Shown piece by piece: positions 1 through 6,609 of a stretch of DNA of 10,325 bases. Positions within the stretch are counted from its first letter, which is position 1. Every line of letters begins with the position of its first letter. The stretch is from an uncultured Campylobacter sp. GTDB lineage: Bacteria; Campylobacterota; Campylobacteria; Campylobacterales; Campylobacteraceae. The stretch is from NCBI RefSeq assembly GCF_938039205.1, contig NZ_CALHVM010000032.1, positions 1 through 10,325 of the forward strand, written 5' to 3'. The position numbers and the translations under genes were made by a program. The notes under the pieces are model-generated. The model was not told where the DNA came from, did not search any database, and saw nothing but the letters and a program-made list of their open reading frames with translations.

Positions 1-20
1 AACAAATAGGGAACAAATTT
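1..20 (+). repeat. Direct repeat, copy 1 (integrase arm-site-like)
   Basis: The sequence aacaaatagggaacaaattt matches 232-251 at 19 of 20 positions. Each copy contains the unit AACAAAT twice, 11 to 12 bp apart, preceded by GG or GGG. Tandem short repeats of this kind near a tyrosine recombinase gene resemble arm-type integrase binding sites. The repeat is seen directly; the binding role is inference. The copy may continue to the left of the window. Confidence 0.7.
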
Positions 21-92
21 TATAAAACTAAGAAAACTTAAAGTTCTTGAAATATTGGTAAAATCGGGGTTTTAAATGTTTTTTAGTATAGA

Positions 93-112
93 TGGCTCCG
101 GATGCTGGATTC
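93..112 (-). other. tRNA 3'-end fragment, probable attachment-site core
   Basis: Read on the minus strand, this stretch is GAATCCAGCATCCGGAGCCA. It has the layout of a tRNA 3' end: the end of a T-loop (GAATCC), the 3' side of a T-stem, a 7-nt acceptor strand (ATCCGGA), a discriminator G and CCA. The rest of a tRNA is not present, because the sequence upstream on that strand (atatattttt) does not form a T-arm, D-arm or anticodon arm. Such fragments are the usual att cores of tyrosine-recombinase elements inserted in tRNA genes. The acceptor strand would pair with a tRNA beginning TCCGGAT, and tRNA-Asn is my best guess. It lies 150 bp from the integrase start, between two arm-like repeats. Confidence 0.5.
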
Positions 113-133
113 AAAAATATATAATTCTTAAAC

Positions 134-147
134 ACTCTAAAATACCC
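134..147. repeat. Inverted match to the right end of the window (left copy)
   Basis: ACTCTAAAATACCC occurs here on the plus strand and again on the minus strand at 10293-10306. Including flanks, the match is ACTCTAAAATACCC(T/C)AA, 16 of 17 bases. The left copy lies between the tRNA-like core and the integrase gene; the right copy lies upstream of the HTH gene. It could be a shared binding site for an integrase or excisionase, or part of the element ends. Confidence 0.55.
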
Positions 148-184
148 TAAAAATCCCTATAATACGCTATTTGATAGCTTAAGC

Positions 185-208
185 ATATTCTAAGTTACAC
201 TAGAATAT
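185..208. promoter_or_regulatory. Inverted repeat upstream of integrase, possible operator
   Basis: ATATTCTA (185-192) and TAGAATAT (201-208) are a perfect 8-bp inverted repeat around an 8-nt spacer. The right arm contains TAGAAT, one mismatch from a sigma-70 -10 box and about 55 bp before the integrase start. A repressor or excisionase binding here could control the integrase. The repeat is seen; the function is inference. Confidence 0.4.
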
Positions 209-231
209 CATGCATTTTTACAAATTTCGGG

Positions 232-251
232 AACAAATAAGGAACAAATTT
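232..251 (+). repeat. Direct repeat, copy 2 (integrase arm-site-like)
   Basis: aacaaataaggaacaaattt is the second copy of the 1-20 repeat, with one difference, and is preceded here by GGG. It ends 10 bp before the integrase ATG, just upstream of the ribosome binding site AGGGGG (252-257). Binding of integrase here could also repress its own gene. That role is inference. Confidence 0.7.
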
Positions 252-261
252 AGGGGGTATT

Positions 262-1422
262 ATGGCAGGAAAACTTAAAAATTATAACTCGTCGTTCGGG
301 GTAAATAAATACCCCGGAATTTTCTTTAATAATCTAGCTAACGGCGACGTGGTATTTTATATGAGAGTTACGCTTAAGGGTAAAAAGGTAAACGTTAAAA
401 TCGGATCGAAATCCGAAGGCGTAAATATAACCTACGCGTATAACAAAAAGAAAGAATTCGACACAAAGCAAAGAAATGGCGAATTGCCAGATAGCATAAC
501 CAAGAAAATAACCGCCAAGAACAACAAAAACTCGCTTAAATTTGATGAGATCGCAGACGCCTTTTTCAGCTATAAACTAGAAAAAGAACCAGACAACGCC
601 GTCAATATAAAAGAGCAAAGGCGAGATTATGAAATTTACCATAAAGATAAGTTAGGGGGGGTCTAACTACGACTCAGATCACGCCCGAGATGATAAATGA
701 GCATCATAAAGACATTTCTCAAATAATCTCGCCAAAAACCAAACAAAAGCTGTCGCAATCTAGAATCAACGCCATCATGGGTATAGTTAGGACGATTTTT
801 AACCACGCTATAAAAAATGATCTTATTAATCATATTTAGCCCGTACAAGATAGAACTAAAAAAGCCAAATAACAAGTGGGAGAGATTTTTAGAGCTTATC
901 GAGATAGAACTTTTACGCAAAGAAGTAGCAAGTAAAGAAGACTTTGCGTTAGAACTATTTGTAGAGCTGGCTTTATCCACGGGAGCTAGGCTGGAGGGAA
1001 TTTTAAACATCAAGAAAAAGGATTTAGCACTATCTACCAAATCAGTTACTATAAGCGATTTTAAAACAAGGAGCACGTATACGGGATTTTTAAGCAAAAG
1101 GGCCTTGGAGATGATCAATCAAATTTATACTGCCCTATCCCCGAACGACTTTTTGGTAAATAAACCAAAAGCCACTATCCAAAACGTCTTGCAGCCGTTA
1201 TTAAATAAGCTTTTTAATCAAAATTTAGATATAAGCGACGCAACCAATAGAGTAGTTGTTCATACCCTTAGGCATACGTTCGCTTCGCATCTTGCTATAA
1301 AAGGCACTCCGATACTAACGATAAAAAAGCTAATGAATCACTCCGATATCAATCATACTCTAAGATACGCGAAACTAATGCCAGATAGCGGACGAGAGAT
1401 GGTGGAGATGCTGTATGAGTAG
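262..1422 (+). pseudogene. Tyrosine recombinase (phage-type integrase), broken by two compensating frameshifts
   Basis: This gene would integrate and excise the element. It starts at ATG 262 after an AGGGGG ribosome binding site. The first frame (262-666) encodes an arm-binding N-terminus and stops just after a G7 tract (655-661). A second frame (660-836) continues with a typical core-binding segment (QITPEMINEHH, INAIMGIVRTIFNHAIKNDLI) and stops at TAG 837. The third frame, the same phase as the first, runs on from SPYKIELKKPNNK to 1422 and holds the catalytic domain. In the 817-1422 frame these are Arg58 (GARLEGI), Lys83, His149-x-x-Arg152 (HTLRH), His175 and nucleophile Tyr184. One more G in the tract and one fewer T at 835-837 would restore a 386-aa integrase, a normal length. 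It may be a true pseudogene, phase-variable, or the product of sequencing errors. The family call is secure. Confidence 0.88.
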
Positions 1423-1438
1423 GCTTTTATACATATTA

Positions 1439-1447
1439 TGCTATAAT
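1439..1447 (+). promoter_or_regulatory. Extended -10 promoter of the toxin-antitoxin operon
   Basis: TGCTATAAT is a perfect extended -10 element (TGnTATAAT), 23 bp upstream of the antitoxin ATG. No clear -35 is visible, which is normal for Campylobacter sigma-70 promoters. The expected leader is short, and includes AAGGA at 1461-1465. Confidence 0.7.
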
Positions 1448-1470
1448 GATAAAAAGCAAAAAGGATAAAA

Positions 1471-1704
1471 ATGGCTACGCAAGTTTTTCATCTCGAAATT
1501 CCAAGCAATAGAATAGACCTTATAGACATGGCAAAGCTAATCTCTCGAAAAGTGGCCTCTCTTTCCCAGGCAAATACCGATGAGAAAATCTTACAAGCCG
1601 ATAAAGGACTAAAAAAACTTATGAGTTTTGCAGGCTCTCAAAGCGGAGCTTTTAAAGATATGACCGTAGAGGACATGAGAAAAAACAAGGCTCTTAGGTC
1701 GTGA
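1471..1704 (+). CDS. Putative antitoxin of a PIN-domain toxin-antitoxin pair
   Basis: This 77-aa protein has a good ribosome binding site (AAGGA, 5 nt before ATG) and its own promoter. Its position just upstream of a PIN toxin, with a 4-nt overlap (GTGA), is the standard antitoxin-toxin arrangement and is the main reason for the call. I do not recognise the family. The N-terminus (residues 1-30) may form a strand then helix. The C-terminal part (about 48-77: LMSFAGSQSGAFKDMTVEDMR) looks like the toxin-binding tail of antitoxins paired with VapC, where a short hydrophobic stretch followed by an acidic helix blocks the toxin active site. No obvious DNA-binding motif stands out. On a mobile element it would serve stability or addiction. 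The pairing is well supported; the mechanism is inferred. Confidence 0.65.
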   Translation: MATQVFHLEIPSNRIDLIDMAKLISRKVASLSQANTDEKILQADKGLKKLMSFAGSQSGAFKDMTVEDMRKNKALRS

Positions 1705-2138
1705 AAGTCTTTTTAGACACCAATATAATTATATCCTATCTAGATTCTCAAAGAGCGGATCATAAAGAAACGGTCGAGCTAATACTAGGTCTTTACGAGA
1801 CGAATATTTTAATGATTCTTAGCCAGGACATTATGACCAACGTCATATATAATTGCATAAATAAAAAAGAAGCTGTAGAATTTTTTCAAACTATTAACTC
1901 CGATAGTCATTTTAGGATAGTTGCTTTTAGCAAAGATATGATAGACTTGGCTTGTAAAAAATATCTTGAAAATAGCAATTTTTCTAAAAAATCGGATTTT
2001 GAAGATATATTGCAATATTTTTGCGCCCTAGAAAACGAATGCGAAAGAATCTATACAAACGATAAATCAACCTTTCCAAAGCTAGATATCCCTCTTTACG
2101 ATAGTTCCAAAAAACCGTTTTATCTAGCAAAATCATAG
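1701..2138 (+). CDS. PIN-domain ribonuclease toxin (VapC-like)
   Basis: This 145-aa protein has the length and layout of a PIN-domain endoribonuclease, which cuts RNA (often tRNA or rRNA) using Mg2+ held by acidic residues. It opens with VFLDTNIIISYLD, giving the first catalytic Asp (D6). D43 in SQDIMTNVIYN sits where the family has its second acid, usually Glu. SDFEDILQYFCA supplies D99 and D102, and IYTNDK supplies D121. The start is GTG and overlaps the antitoxin stop, so translation is probably coupled, limiting toxin made without antitoxin. AT-rich composition matches the flanking mobility genes rather than the iron cassette. A substitution of D43 for the usual Glu is conservative, so the protein is likely active. 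The PIN fold is confident; the exact subfamily is not. Confidence 0.85.
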   Translation: MKVFLDTNIIISYLDSQRADHKETVELILGLYETNILMILSQDIMTNVIYNCINKKEAVEFFQTINSDSHFRIVAFSKDMIDLACKKYLENSNFSKKSDFEDILQYFCALENECERIYTNDKSTFPKLDIPLYDSSKKPFYLAKS

Positions 2139-2204
2139 AAACTTAATATTCTTTGAGCCAAACAGAAAACAATAATATCTTATTTTTTAAATTTGTACTA
2201 AAAT

Positions 2205-2254
2205 ACCAAATAAAAAAACAAAAGTAAATTTCCCTATAAACCAAAATTTACTTT
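2205..2254 (-). terminator. Candidate intrinsic terminator, minus strand
   Basis: AAAGTAAATTT (2221-2231) and AAATTTACTTT (2244-2254) form a perfect 11-bp stem with a 12-nt loop. Read on the minus strand, it is followed by TTTTGTTTTTTTA, a good U-rich tail. No such tail exists on the plus strand. The only known minus-strand gene upstream is the AraC regulator, whose stop is about 480 bp away, so it may instead end an unannotated RNA. The stem has few G/C pairs, so it may be weak. Confidence 0.45.
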
Positions 2255-2371
2255 AACTTAATAAAAAATAATAGTTTCTAATTCCATCGTACAGTCTTAG
2301 AACTTGATATCATTTATTAAAACATCAAGAATAAACAACCCCCACATAAGACAATATGTTAATACTTACTT

Positions 2372-2393
2372 AGCAAACTCAAAAGAGTTTGCT
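2372..2393. repeat. Perfect hairpin, 9-bp stem and 4-nt loop
   Basis: AGCAAACTC (2372-2380), loop AAAA, then GAGTTTGCT (2385-2393). The arms are perfectly complementary. Neither strand has a following T-run, so it does not look like a terminator. The function is unknown. Confidence 0.7.
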
Positions 2394-2448
2394 GTAAGGT
2401 CTTGGCAGACGGCCGATATTTTTCTTTGACCGAGCAAAAGAAAAGTAT

Positions 2449-2513
2449 AAAAACTTAGACGAAACTTTATCAATCAAAAAATGATTTTTTGTCAATAAAA
2501 CGTCTAAGTTTTT
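2449..2513. repeat. 13-bp inverted repeat enclosing 39 bp
   Basis: AAAAACTTAGACG (2449-2461) and CGTCTAAGTTTTT (2501-2513) are exact reverse complements. The 39 bp between are AT-rich and contain a smaller imperfect repeat (AATCAAAAAATGATTTT). The whole 65-bp unit could be a long RNA hairpin or a very small MITE-like element. No target-site duplication could be established. Confidence 0.65.
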
Positions 2514-2516
2514 CTT

Positions 2517-2561
2517 CGGAAGCTTTAACGATCATTTGTTAAAAGCTTATAAATGCTTCCG
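2517..2561. repeat. Nested inverted repeats
   Basis: CGGAAGC (2517-2523) pairs with GCTTCCG (2555-2561). Inside, AGCTTTAAC (2521-2529) can pair with GTTAAAAGCT (2539-2548) with one bulged base. The two pairings overlap by three bases, so they would partly exclude each other, as in switching RNA structures. The function is unknown. Confidence 0.55.
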
Positions 2562-2730
2562 ATTCGCAAGCATGGGCCTACAATATACGCCTTGGTAAGC
2601 ACTACTGCTAATTTGAGCATATTTTATTTTATATGTGGTCATATCAAATTTGTTATAGTCCCACTAGAAATATTATCTTAACAGGCTTTTGAGAGCCGTC
2701 TACGGCAAATTTTTAGACAACCTTACAAAA

Positions 2731-3642
2731 TCAATAATAATATTTTCTATTTTTCATCAAATTTTTGGGTGCCGTGCCGTAATAATCGCAAAAAAGCTTG
2801 CTGAAGTGGCTTTGATTTTTAAAGCCCGTCGCAGCCGAAATTTCGGCGATATTTAGCTCCGAGCCTTGCAGCATCGCCAGCGCTCGCTTCATTCGCTCTT
2901 CGCGCAAAAATTCATAAGGAGTTTGCCCAAACAAACTTTTAAAGCCGACTTTAAGCTTAAATTCGTTCAGCCGTACCTGTTTTGAGAGTTCTTTTATGGA
3001 CGGCGGATTTTTGATATCTAAGCTCAAAATTTGCCTGGCTTTTTGTAGTGCGCTTTTGTCCGCTTCGTCTAGTATAACATGCTTATTTGGGCATTTTAGG
3101 CGGCTGAATTCGTTATAAATAAGCTCTAAAATTTTACTTTCCAAAAGCAGTCTTTCAAGCGGTTCATCGGCGTTTAGCGACAAAATTTGGTTTAATAAAA
3201 TTTTATTTACGGCGCAGGTGTCGTTTTGCGAGACGAGTTTGTTTGTGCCAAGCTCGATAAGATCGCCGAAATTTGCACTCATAAACGAGTTTTCTAGGAA
3301 TAAATTTATTCCTGCATGCGCGCCGCCGTAAATCTCTTGATCCAAGCTTGGTAGATCGACTGAGCTGATCGTGGATAATCCGCTTTTGTATTCGATTTTG
3401 CCATTCGCCAAGCTTAGGCTGATGCCTCCTTGTAGGGTGAAATTTATAAAGCAACCCCGCAAAGCGTGAAAATCGCCGACTATTTTGGTGTCGTCTTTGA
3501 CGTCCATTTTTATCGCGCCGAAGGCTATTTCATCGCTTAGCGCGATATTTTTGGCGCGGATTTTGACGCCAAGACCAGTCAAAACTCCGTCTTCGCTGCT
3601 ATTAAATTTATCCATAAAAACGTCTGCGGATACCGTGCGCAA
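2731..3642 (-). CDS. AraC-family transcriptional regulator, PchR-like
   Basis: This 303-aa protein probably activates the divergent siderophore receptor when its cognate iron-siderophore reaches the cytoplasm, as PchR does for pyochelin and YbtA for yersiniabactin. Residues about 1-150 form the variable sensing part. Residues 164-181 (RLLLESKILELIYNEFSR) resemble the linker helix seen in PchR-type regulators. The C-terminal double helix-turn-helix spans about 215-297: first HTH around IKELSKQVRLNEFKLKVGFKSLFG, second around IAEISAATGFKNQSHFSKLF, ending with the usual GTAPKNLMKN. The start is TTG 3642, chosen because AAAGGA lies 5 nt upstream; the next in-frame ATG (residue 10) lacks such a site. 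It is divergent from the TonB receptor across 113 bp, the standard layout for this control. The siderophore it senses cannot be told from sequence. Confidence 0.85.
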   Translation of the reverse strand: MRTVSADVFMDKFNSSEDGVLTGLGVKIRAKNIALSDEIAFGAIKMDVKDDTKIVGDFHALRGCFINFTLQGGISLSLANGKIEYKSGLSTISSVDLPSLDQEIYGGAHAGINLFLENSFMSANFGDLIELGTNKLVSQNDTCAVNKILLNQILSLNADEPLERLLLESKILELIYNEFSRLKCPNKHVILDEADKSALQKARQILSLDIKNPPSIKELSKQVRLNEFKLKVGFKSLFGQTPYEFLREERMKRALAMLQGSELNIAEISAATGFKNQSHFSKLFCDYYGTAPKNLMKNRKYYY

Positions 3643-3755
3643 ATTTTTCCTTTAAATATAAAAATAAATCCGTCATTTGTAAATTTCGGGTTGATAATAA
3701 ATTTCAAAAATATTATACTATCCTTAAAGTAAAGAAATTATAAAAGGAGTCTAAA
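3643..3755. promoter_or_regulatory. Divergent regulatory region between AraC gene and TonB receptor gene
   Basis: A good plus-strand promoter is visible: TTGATA (3691-3696), a 17-bp spacer, and TATACT (3714-3719), followed by AAAGGAG (3743-3749) and the GTG start. An inverted repeat ATAATA (3694-3699) / TATTAT (3711-3716) overlaps this promoter, and GATAAT occurs at its edge. That is compatible with a Fur-like site, though it does not match a full 19-bp Fur box. The AraC regulator probably binds upstream of TTGATA. The minus-strand promoter for the regulator is unclear. Confidence 0.6.
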
Positions 3756-5711
3756 GTGAGAAAAATTTTCCTTTTAAGCGCGGTTGCGGCGCTAGCGATA
3801 GCAGCTCCCGCTGTGAGGCTGGATGAGGTCAGCGTATCGGCTCAAAAGATCGATGAAAACGCTAGCGAGGTGGCGGCTGCGGTGAGCGTGCTGGACGAAA
3901 AAGATTTGCGGCTTAGAGAAGCAAAGGATCTAAACGGGCTTAGAAGCGCATCGTCAAATTTATCGTTTTTGCAAGGCGGAGGTATTTCGCTTTTTATCAT
4001 GCGTGGCGTTACGAGCGATTACGCATTTGATAGCCCAAACGTCGGGCTTTATCTGGACGGCGTGAGTTATCTTGGCACTTACGGCAACTACGTATTTTTG
4101 GAGGACATCGAGCGTATCGAGATCCTAAAAGGGCCTCAAAGCGCGCTTTACGGCAAAAACGCCTACGCAGGCGTGATAAATGCGGTTTCCAAAGCTCCTA
4201 CCAACGAACCGCAAGCAAAAATCGGGCTAAAGCTTGGCGAGGATAGTCTGCGTGGTATTAGTTTTAACGCAGGCGGAGCGATAGTAAAGGATAAATTTCT
4301 GGCTAGTTTTACCGGTTTTAGCGAAAAGAAAAACGGCTTTATGTATAACGAAAATTTAAACAAAAGCGACGACTACAAAGACGCTCTTTATGGCAAAATT
4401 TACTTTAGATTTTTACCTACGGACGAGCTTACGGTAGATCTTATTCAAAACTATTATAGGATAGCCAACGGCGCGCAAAGGTCTAATTTGCCTAGCGCAG
4501 CCAATAGAACGCGCTACGCCAACGGCATGGAGGGCGAGGAAAACGCCAAAAACTACGAAGCGTCGCTAAAGGTAGAATATAAATCGGGCGACTATGCACT
4601 CACTTCGCTTACGACTTTCAGGGATTATAAAAACGACAGCAGCTACGACGGCGATCATCGCCCCGCGTCCTTGTTGGACGTGTATTACAAGGAGGACAGA
4701 AAGGATTTTACGCAGGAGTTTAGATTTAGCGCCGATAACGCGTATGGCAAATTCGTCCTAGGCGCTGCGGCGGGCTCTACGCAAAGAGATGTGCAAAGTA
4801 GCGTAAATAGCGTAATGTTCGGCGGTATTCGCTCGCTACAAAATAACAAAACCAGAAGTAAAAACTACGGCGTTTTTACGCATAATGAAATTTATCTGCC
4901 GCTTGATTTTTCGGTTATTTTGGGAGCTAGATTCGACAAAGATAGGGTCAAATTTCAAAATCGTATGAACGGCGAAAATTTAAGCGATTCGTATAGCGCG
5001 CTATCACCCAAGATCGGACTAAAATACGCTATAAACGACGAAGTTACGGCGTATGCGAGCGTATCGAAGGGCTATAAACCGGGCGGCTTTTGGGCTGCGT
5101 CGCCTACGTCTAAAAAATGGTACGATAAAGAAACGATGACTAGCTATGAAGTCGGCGTAAAAGGGGCTTGGGAGCGGGTTGAGCTAGGCGCCGCCGTTTT
5201 TCGCGCCAATATCAAAAACAAGCAAGTAGTAAGCGTCATCGTAGCGCCTAATATCACGGTGGCAGAGAACGCCAGCAAGGCACGCTCCCAAGGCTTTGAA
5301 CTAGACGGCGCCGTGCTTTTGGCAGACGGATTAAAACTTAGCGCAAATTTGGGCTACGCAAAAAGCGTCTTTAAAGACTATAAAGACGCACAGGGCGATT
5401 ATAGCGGTAAATACGTATATTACGCGCCAAGGCTAACTTATGGCACAGGGCTTTCGTATGAGGCTCCAAGCGGATTTTACGCGGCGGCATTTTTGCGAGG
5501 ACAGAGCAAATTTTATACCGATAAGGCCAATGTCGTAGAAAACGCGGGCTACGCGACCGTCGATGCAAAAGTAGGCTTTAATCACAAAAATATCAACGTT
5601 TATATTTACGCTAATAATCTTTTCGACAAAGATCACGACGTAAAATACGCCACGATGCACTACCTGTCCGACCCTCGTGAGATCGGCGTAAAATTTGAAT
5701 ATAAATTTTAA
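3756..5711 (+). CDS. TonB-dependent outer-membrane siderophore receptor, FyuA-like
   Basis: This 651-aa protein would bind an iron-siderophore outside the cell and import it to the periplasm using TonB energy. Residues 1-19 are a signal peptide (MRKIFLLSAVAALAIAAPA). A TonB-box-like LDEVSVSAQ follows at 22-30. The plug runs to about residue 150, with RGV (83-85), VGLYLDGVSY (96-105) and the hallmark IERIEILKGPQSALYG (118-133). The remainder is a 22-strand barrel ending in a terminal Phe (VKFEYKF). The segments RGV...VGLYLDGV, ALYGKNAYAGVINAVSK and SVSKGYKPGGF follow the yersiniabactin/pesticin receptor FyuA closely in layout, and the length is similar. The start is GTG with AAAGGAG 6 nt upstream. 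It heads an operon with the hydrolase. The ligand is inferred only as a yersiniabactin-, pyochelin- or rhizobactin-class siderophore. Confidence 0.92.
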   Translation: MRKIFLLSAVAALAIAAPAVRLDEVSVSAQKIDENASEVAAAVSVLDEKDLRLREAKDLNGLRSASSNLSFLQGGGISLFIMRGVTSDYAFDSPNVGLYLDGVSYLGTYGNYVFLEDIERIEILKGPQSALYGKNAYAGVINAVSKAPTNEPQAKIGLKLGEDSLRGISFNAGGAIVKDKFLASFTGFSEKKNGFMYNENLNKSDDYKDALYGKIYFRFLPTDELTVDLIQNYYRIANGAQRSNLPSAANRTRYANGMEGEENAKNYEASLKVEYKSGDYALTSLTTFRDYKNDSSYDGDHRPASLLDVYYKEDRKDFTQEFRFSADNAYGKFVLGAAAGSTQRDVQSSVNSVMFGGIRSLQNNKTRSKNYGVFTHNEIYLPLDFSVILGARFDKDRVKFQNRMNGENLSDSYSALSPKIGLKYAINDEVTAYASVSKGYKPGGFWAASPTSKKWYDKETMTSYEVGVKGAWERVELGAAVFRANIKNKQVVSVIVAPNITVAENASKARSQGFELDGAVLLADGLKLSANLGYAKSVFKDYKDAQGDYSGKYVYYAPRLTYGTGLSYEAPSGFYAAAFLRGQSKFYTDKANVVENAGYATVDAKVGFNHKNINVYIYANNLFDKDHDVKYATMHYLSDPREIGVKFEYKF

Positions 5712-5719
5712 GGAAAAAG

Positions 5720-6481
5720 ATGAAAAATTTTAAATTTAAAAGCGGCGAAAATCTAAGCTACGACGACTTTGGTGGCGATTTTAAAGATGTTTTGGTTTAT
5801 CATCATCCGCTGATGATTTTTCCGCAAAATACCTTGATAAATTTCTGCGATAAAAATCAAATAAGGCTTATTTTGATATATAGAAGCGGGCACTTTAACA
5901 GCTCACTTTTTAGCGCTGACGATAGTTTTTTAAAATTCGCCCTGCGCCTAAAAGAGTTTTTCTCGGCGTTAAATTTGGGCGAATTTAGCGTGCTGGGCGA
6001 GTCGGTGGGCGCGGCTTACGCCTACGCTACGGCTGTAGCTTGCAAAGAGGCGAAAAAGGTGTTTATACTAAGCGGATTTAACGCCCCTCCCGAGCTTTTG
6101 GCCGACTATGCCGACTATACGCACATAAAGGAAATTTATGATTTTGCATCGCACAATACGCCTGAAAATACGGCGCAAACGGCATGGGAAAAATACGGCT
6201 CGCAGGCTAAGGGTGCGCTAAAAGAAGCGATAAAAGCGCAGCTTAACGGCATCGGCTTTGACCTCTGGCTCCAAGCTAGGCCGTGGGGATTTGAGCTAAA
6301 AGACGTCTCGCAAAGCGTGCTTATGTATCACTCCAGAGTCGACGAGGAAGTGCCTTTTGCCGTCGCTTCGCAAGTGTCGAGGATGCTACCGAACTGCGAA
6401 CTAATCGCCGCCCAGGATACGCCTCATCATAGCGCGAAGGCGCTTTTGGATTTTTTAAAGATCATCAAAGAGCGGTTGTAA
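5720..6481 (+). CDS. Alpha/beta-fold hydrolase of the siderophore cassette
   Basis: This 253-aa cytoplasmic protein has no signal peptide. It has the catalytic layout of the alpha/beta hydrolase fold: nucleophile elbow GESVG (93-97, Ser95), acid Asp208 in YHSRVDEEVP, and His236 or His237 in DTPHHS. HHP (28-30) is in the place of the oxyanion-hole loop, and RPWGF (187-191) is a cap-to-core motif common in this family. TAAGGA overlaps the receptor stop and lies 8 nt from the ATG, so the two genes are clearly co-transcribed, and a double terminator follows. In this context it may hydrolyse an imported siderophore or a bound ester to free iron, by analogy with the Fes/IroD/IroE esterases, but it does not look like a member of those families. 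The substrate is unknown. Confidence 0.8.
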   Translation: MKNFKFKSGENLSYDDFGGDFKDVLVYHHPLMIFPQNTLINFCDKNQIRLILIYRSGHFNSSLFSADDSFLKFALRLKEFFSALNLGEFSVLGESVGAAYAYATAVACKEAKKVFILSGFNAPPELLADYADYTHIKEIYDFASHNTPENTAQTAWEKYGSQAKGALKEAIKAQLNGIGFDLWLQARPWGFELKDVSQSVLMYHSRVDEEVPFAVASQVSRMLPNCELIAAQDTPHHSAKALLDFLKIIKERL

Positions 6482-6503
6482 ATTTAGCTTTTGAGTAAAT
6501 TTT

Positions 6504-6550
6504 ACGAGCCAAATTTGCGCCGTTTTAAGCGTAAATTTAAGCTCGTTTTG
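6504..6550 (+). terminator. Intrinsic terminator after the receptor-hydrolase operon
   Basis: A long stem: ACGAGC (6504-6509) with GCTCGT (6541-6546), and AAATTTGCGC (6511-6520) with GCGTAAATTT (6529-6538), including one G-U pair and a small internal bulge. The loop is 8 nt. TTTTGCGGTTTTT follows. It begins 23 bp after the hydrolase stop. Confidence 0.7.
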
Positions 6551-6563
6551 CGGTTTTTCTGTT

Positions 6564-6609
6564 GCGGGTAGGTTTGCTTGATTCGGGATAAATTTACCGC
6601 CTTTTTTTT
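6564..6609 (+). terminator. Second intrinsic terminator with T8 tail
   Basis: GCGG(G)TAGGTTT (6564-6575) pairs with AAATTTACCGC (6590-6600) using two G-U pairs and one bulged G. A run of eight T follows (6602-6609). It acts as a back-up to the hairpin just upstream. Confidence 0.6.

Larger units (their letters stand above)
2139..2730. other. Hairpin-rich non-coding region, 592 bp
   Basis: No convincing gene is visible on either strand. The stretch holds a dense series of inverted repeats: 2221-2254, 2303-2329 (CTTGAT/ATCAAG), 2372-2393, 2420-2444 (TTTTCTTT/AAAGAAAA), 2449-2513 and 2517-2561. It separates the AT-rich toxin-antitoxin genes from the more GC-rich iron cassette, so it is a likely junction. 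It could hold a small RNA, MITE-like debris or an old insertion boundary. Confidence 0.6.

Noticed and set aside
93..112. Intact tRNA gene at the left end
   Set aside because: Only the 3' end is present. No D-arm or anticodon arm can be folded from the neighbouring minus-strand sequence.
663..1118. Minus-strand frame of 151 codons
   Set aside because: It lies across the integrase, whose motifs are clear on the plus strand. The minus-strand protein has no family features and no ribosome binding site.
1809..2015. Minus-strand 68-codon frame inside the PIN toxin gene
   Set aside because: It is antisense to conserved catalytic motifs and has no ribosome binding site or promoter.
2449..2513. Insertion sequence with 13-bp terminal inverted repeats
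   Set aside because: Only 39 bp lie between the arms, with no transposase and no convincing target duplication. A MITE-like unit or hairpin is possible, but not an IS.
2139..2730. CRISPR array in the hairpin-rich region
   Set aside because: The repeats are inverted pairs of different sequence, not regularly spaced direct repeats, and no cas genes are present.
4163..5660. Minus-strand frames inside the TonB receptor gene (4163-4363, 5371-5568, 5433-5660)
   Set aside because: They are short antisense shadows of a receptor with unmistakable plug and barrel motifs.
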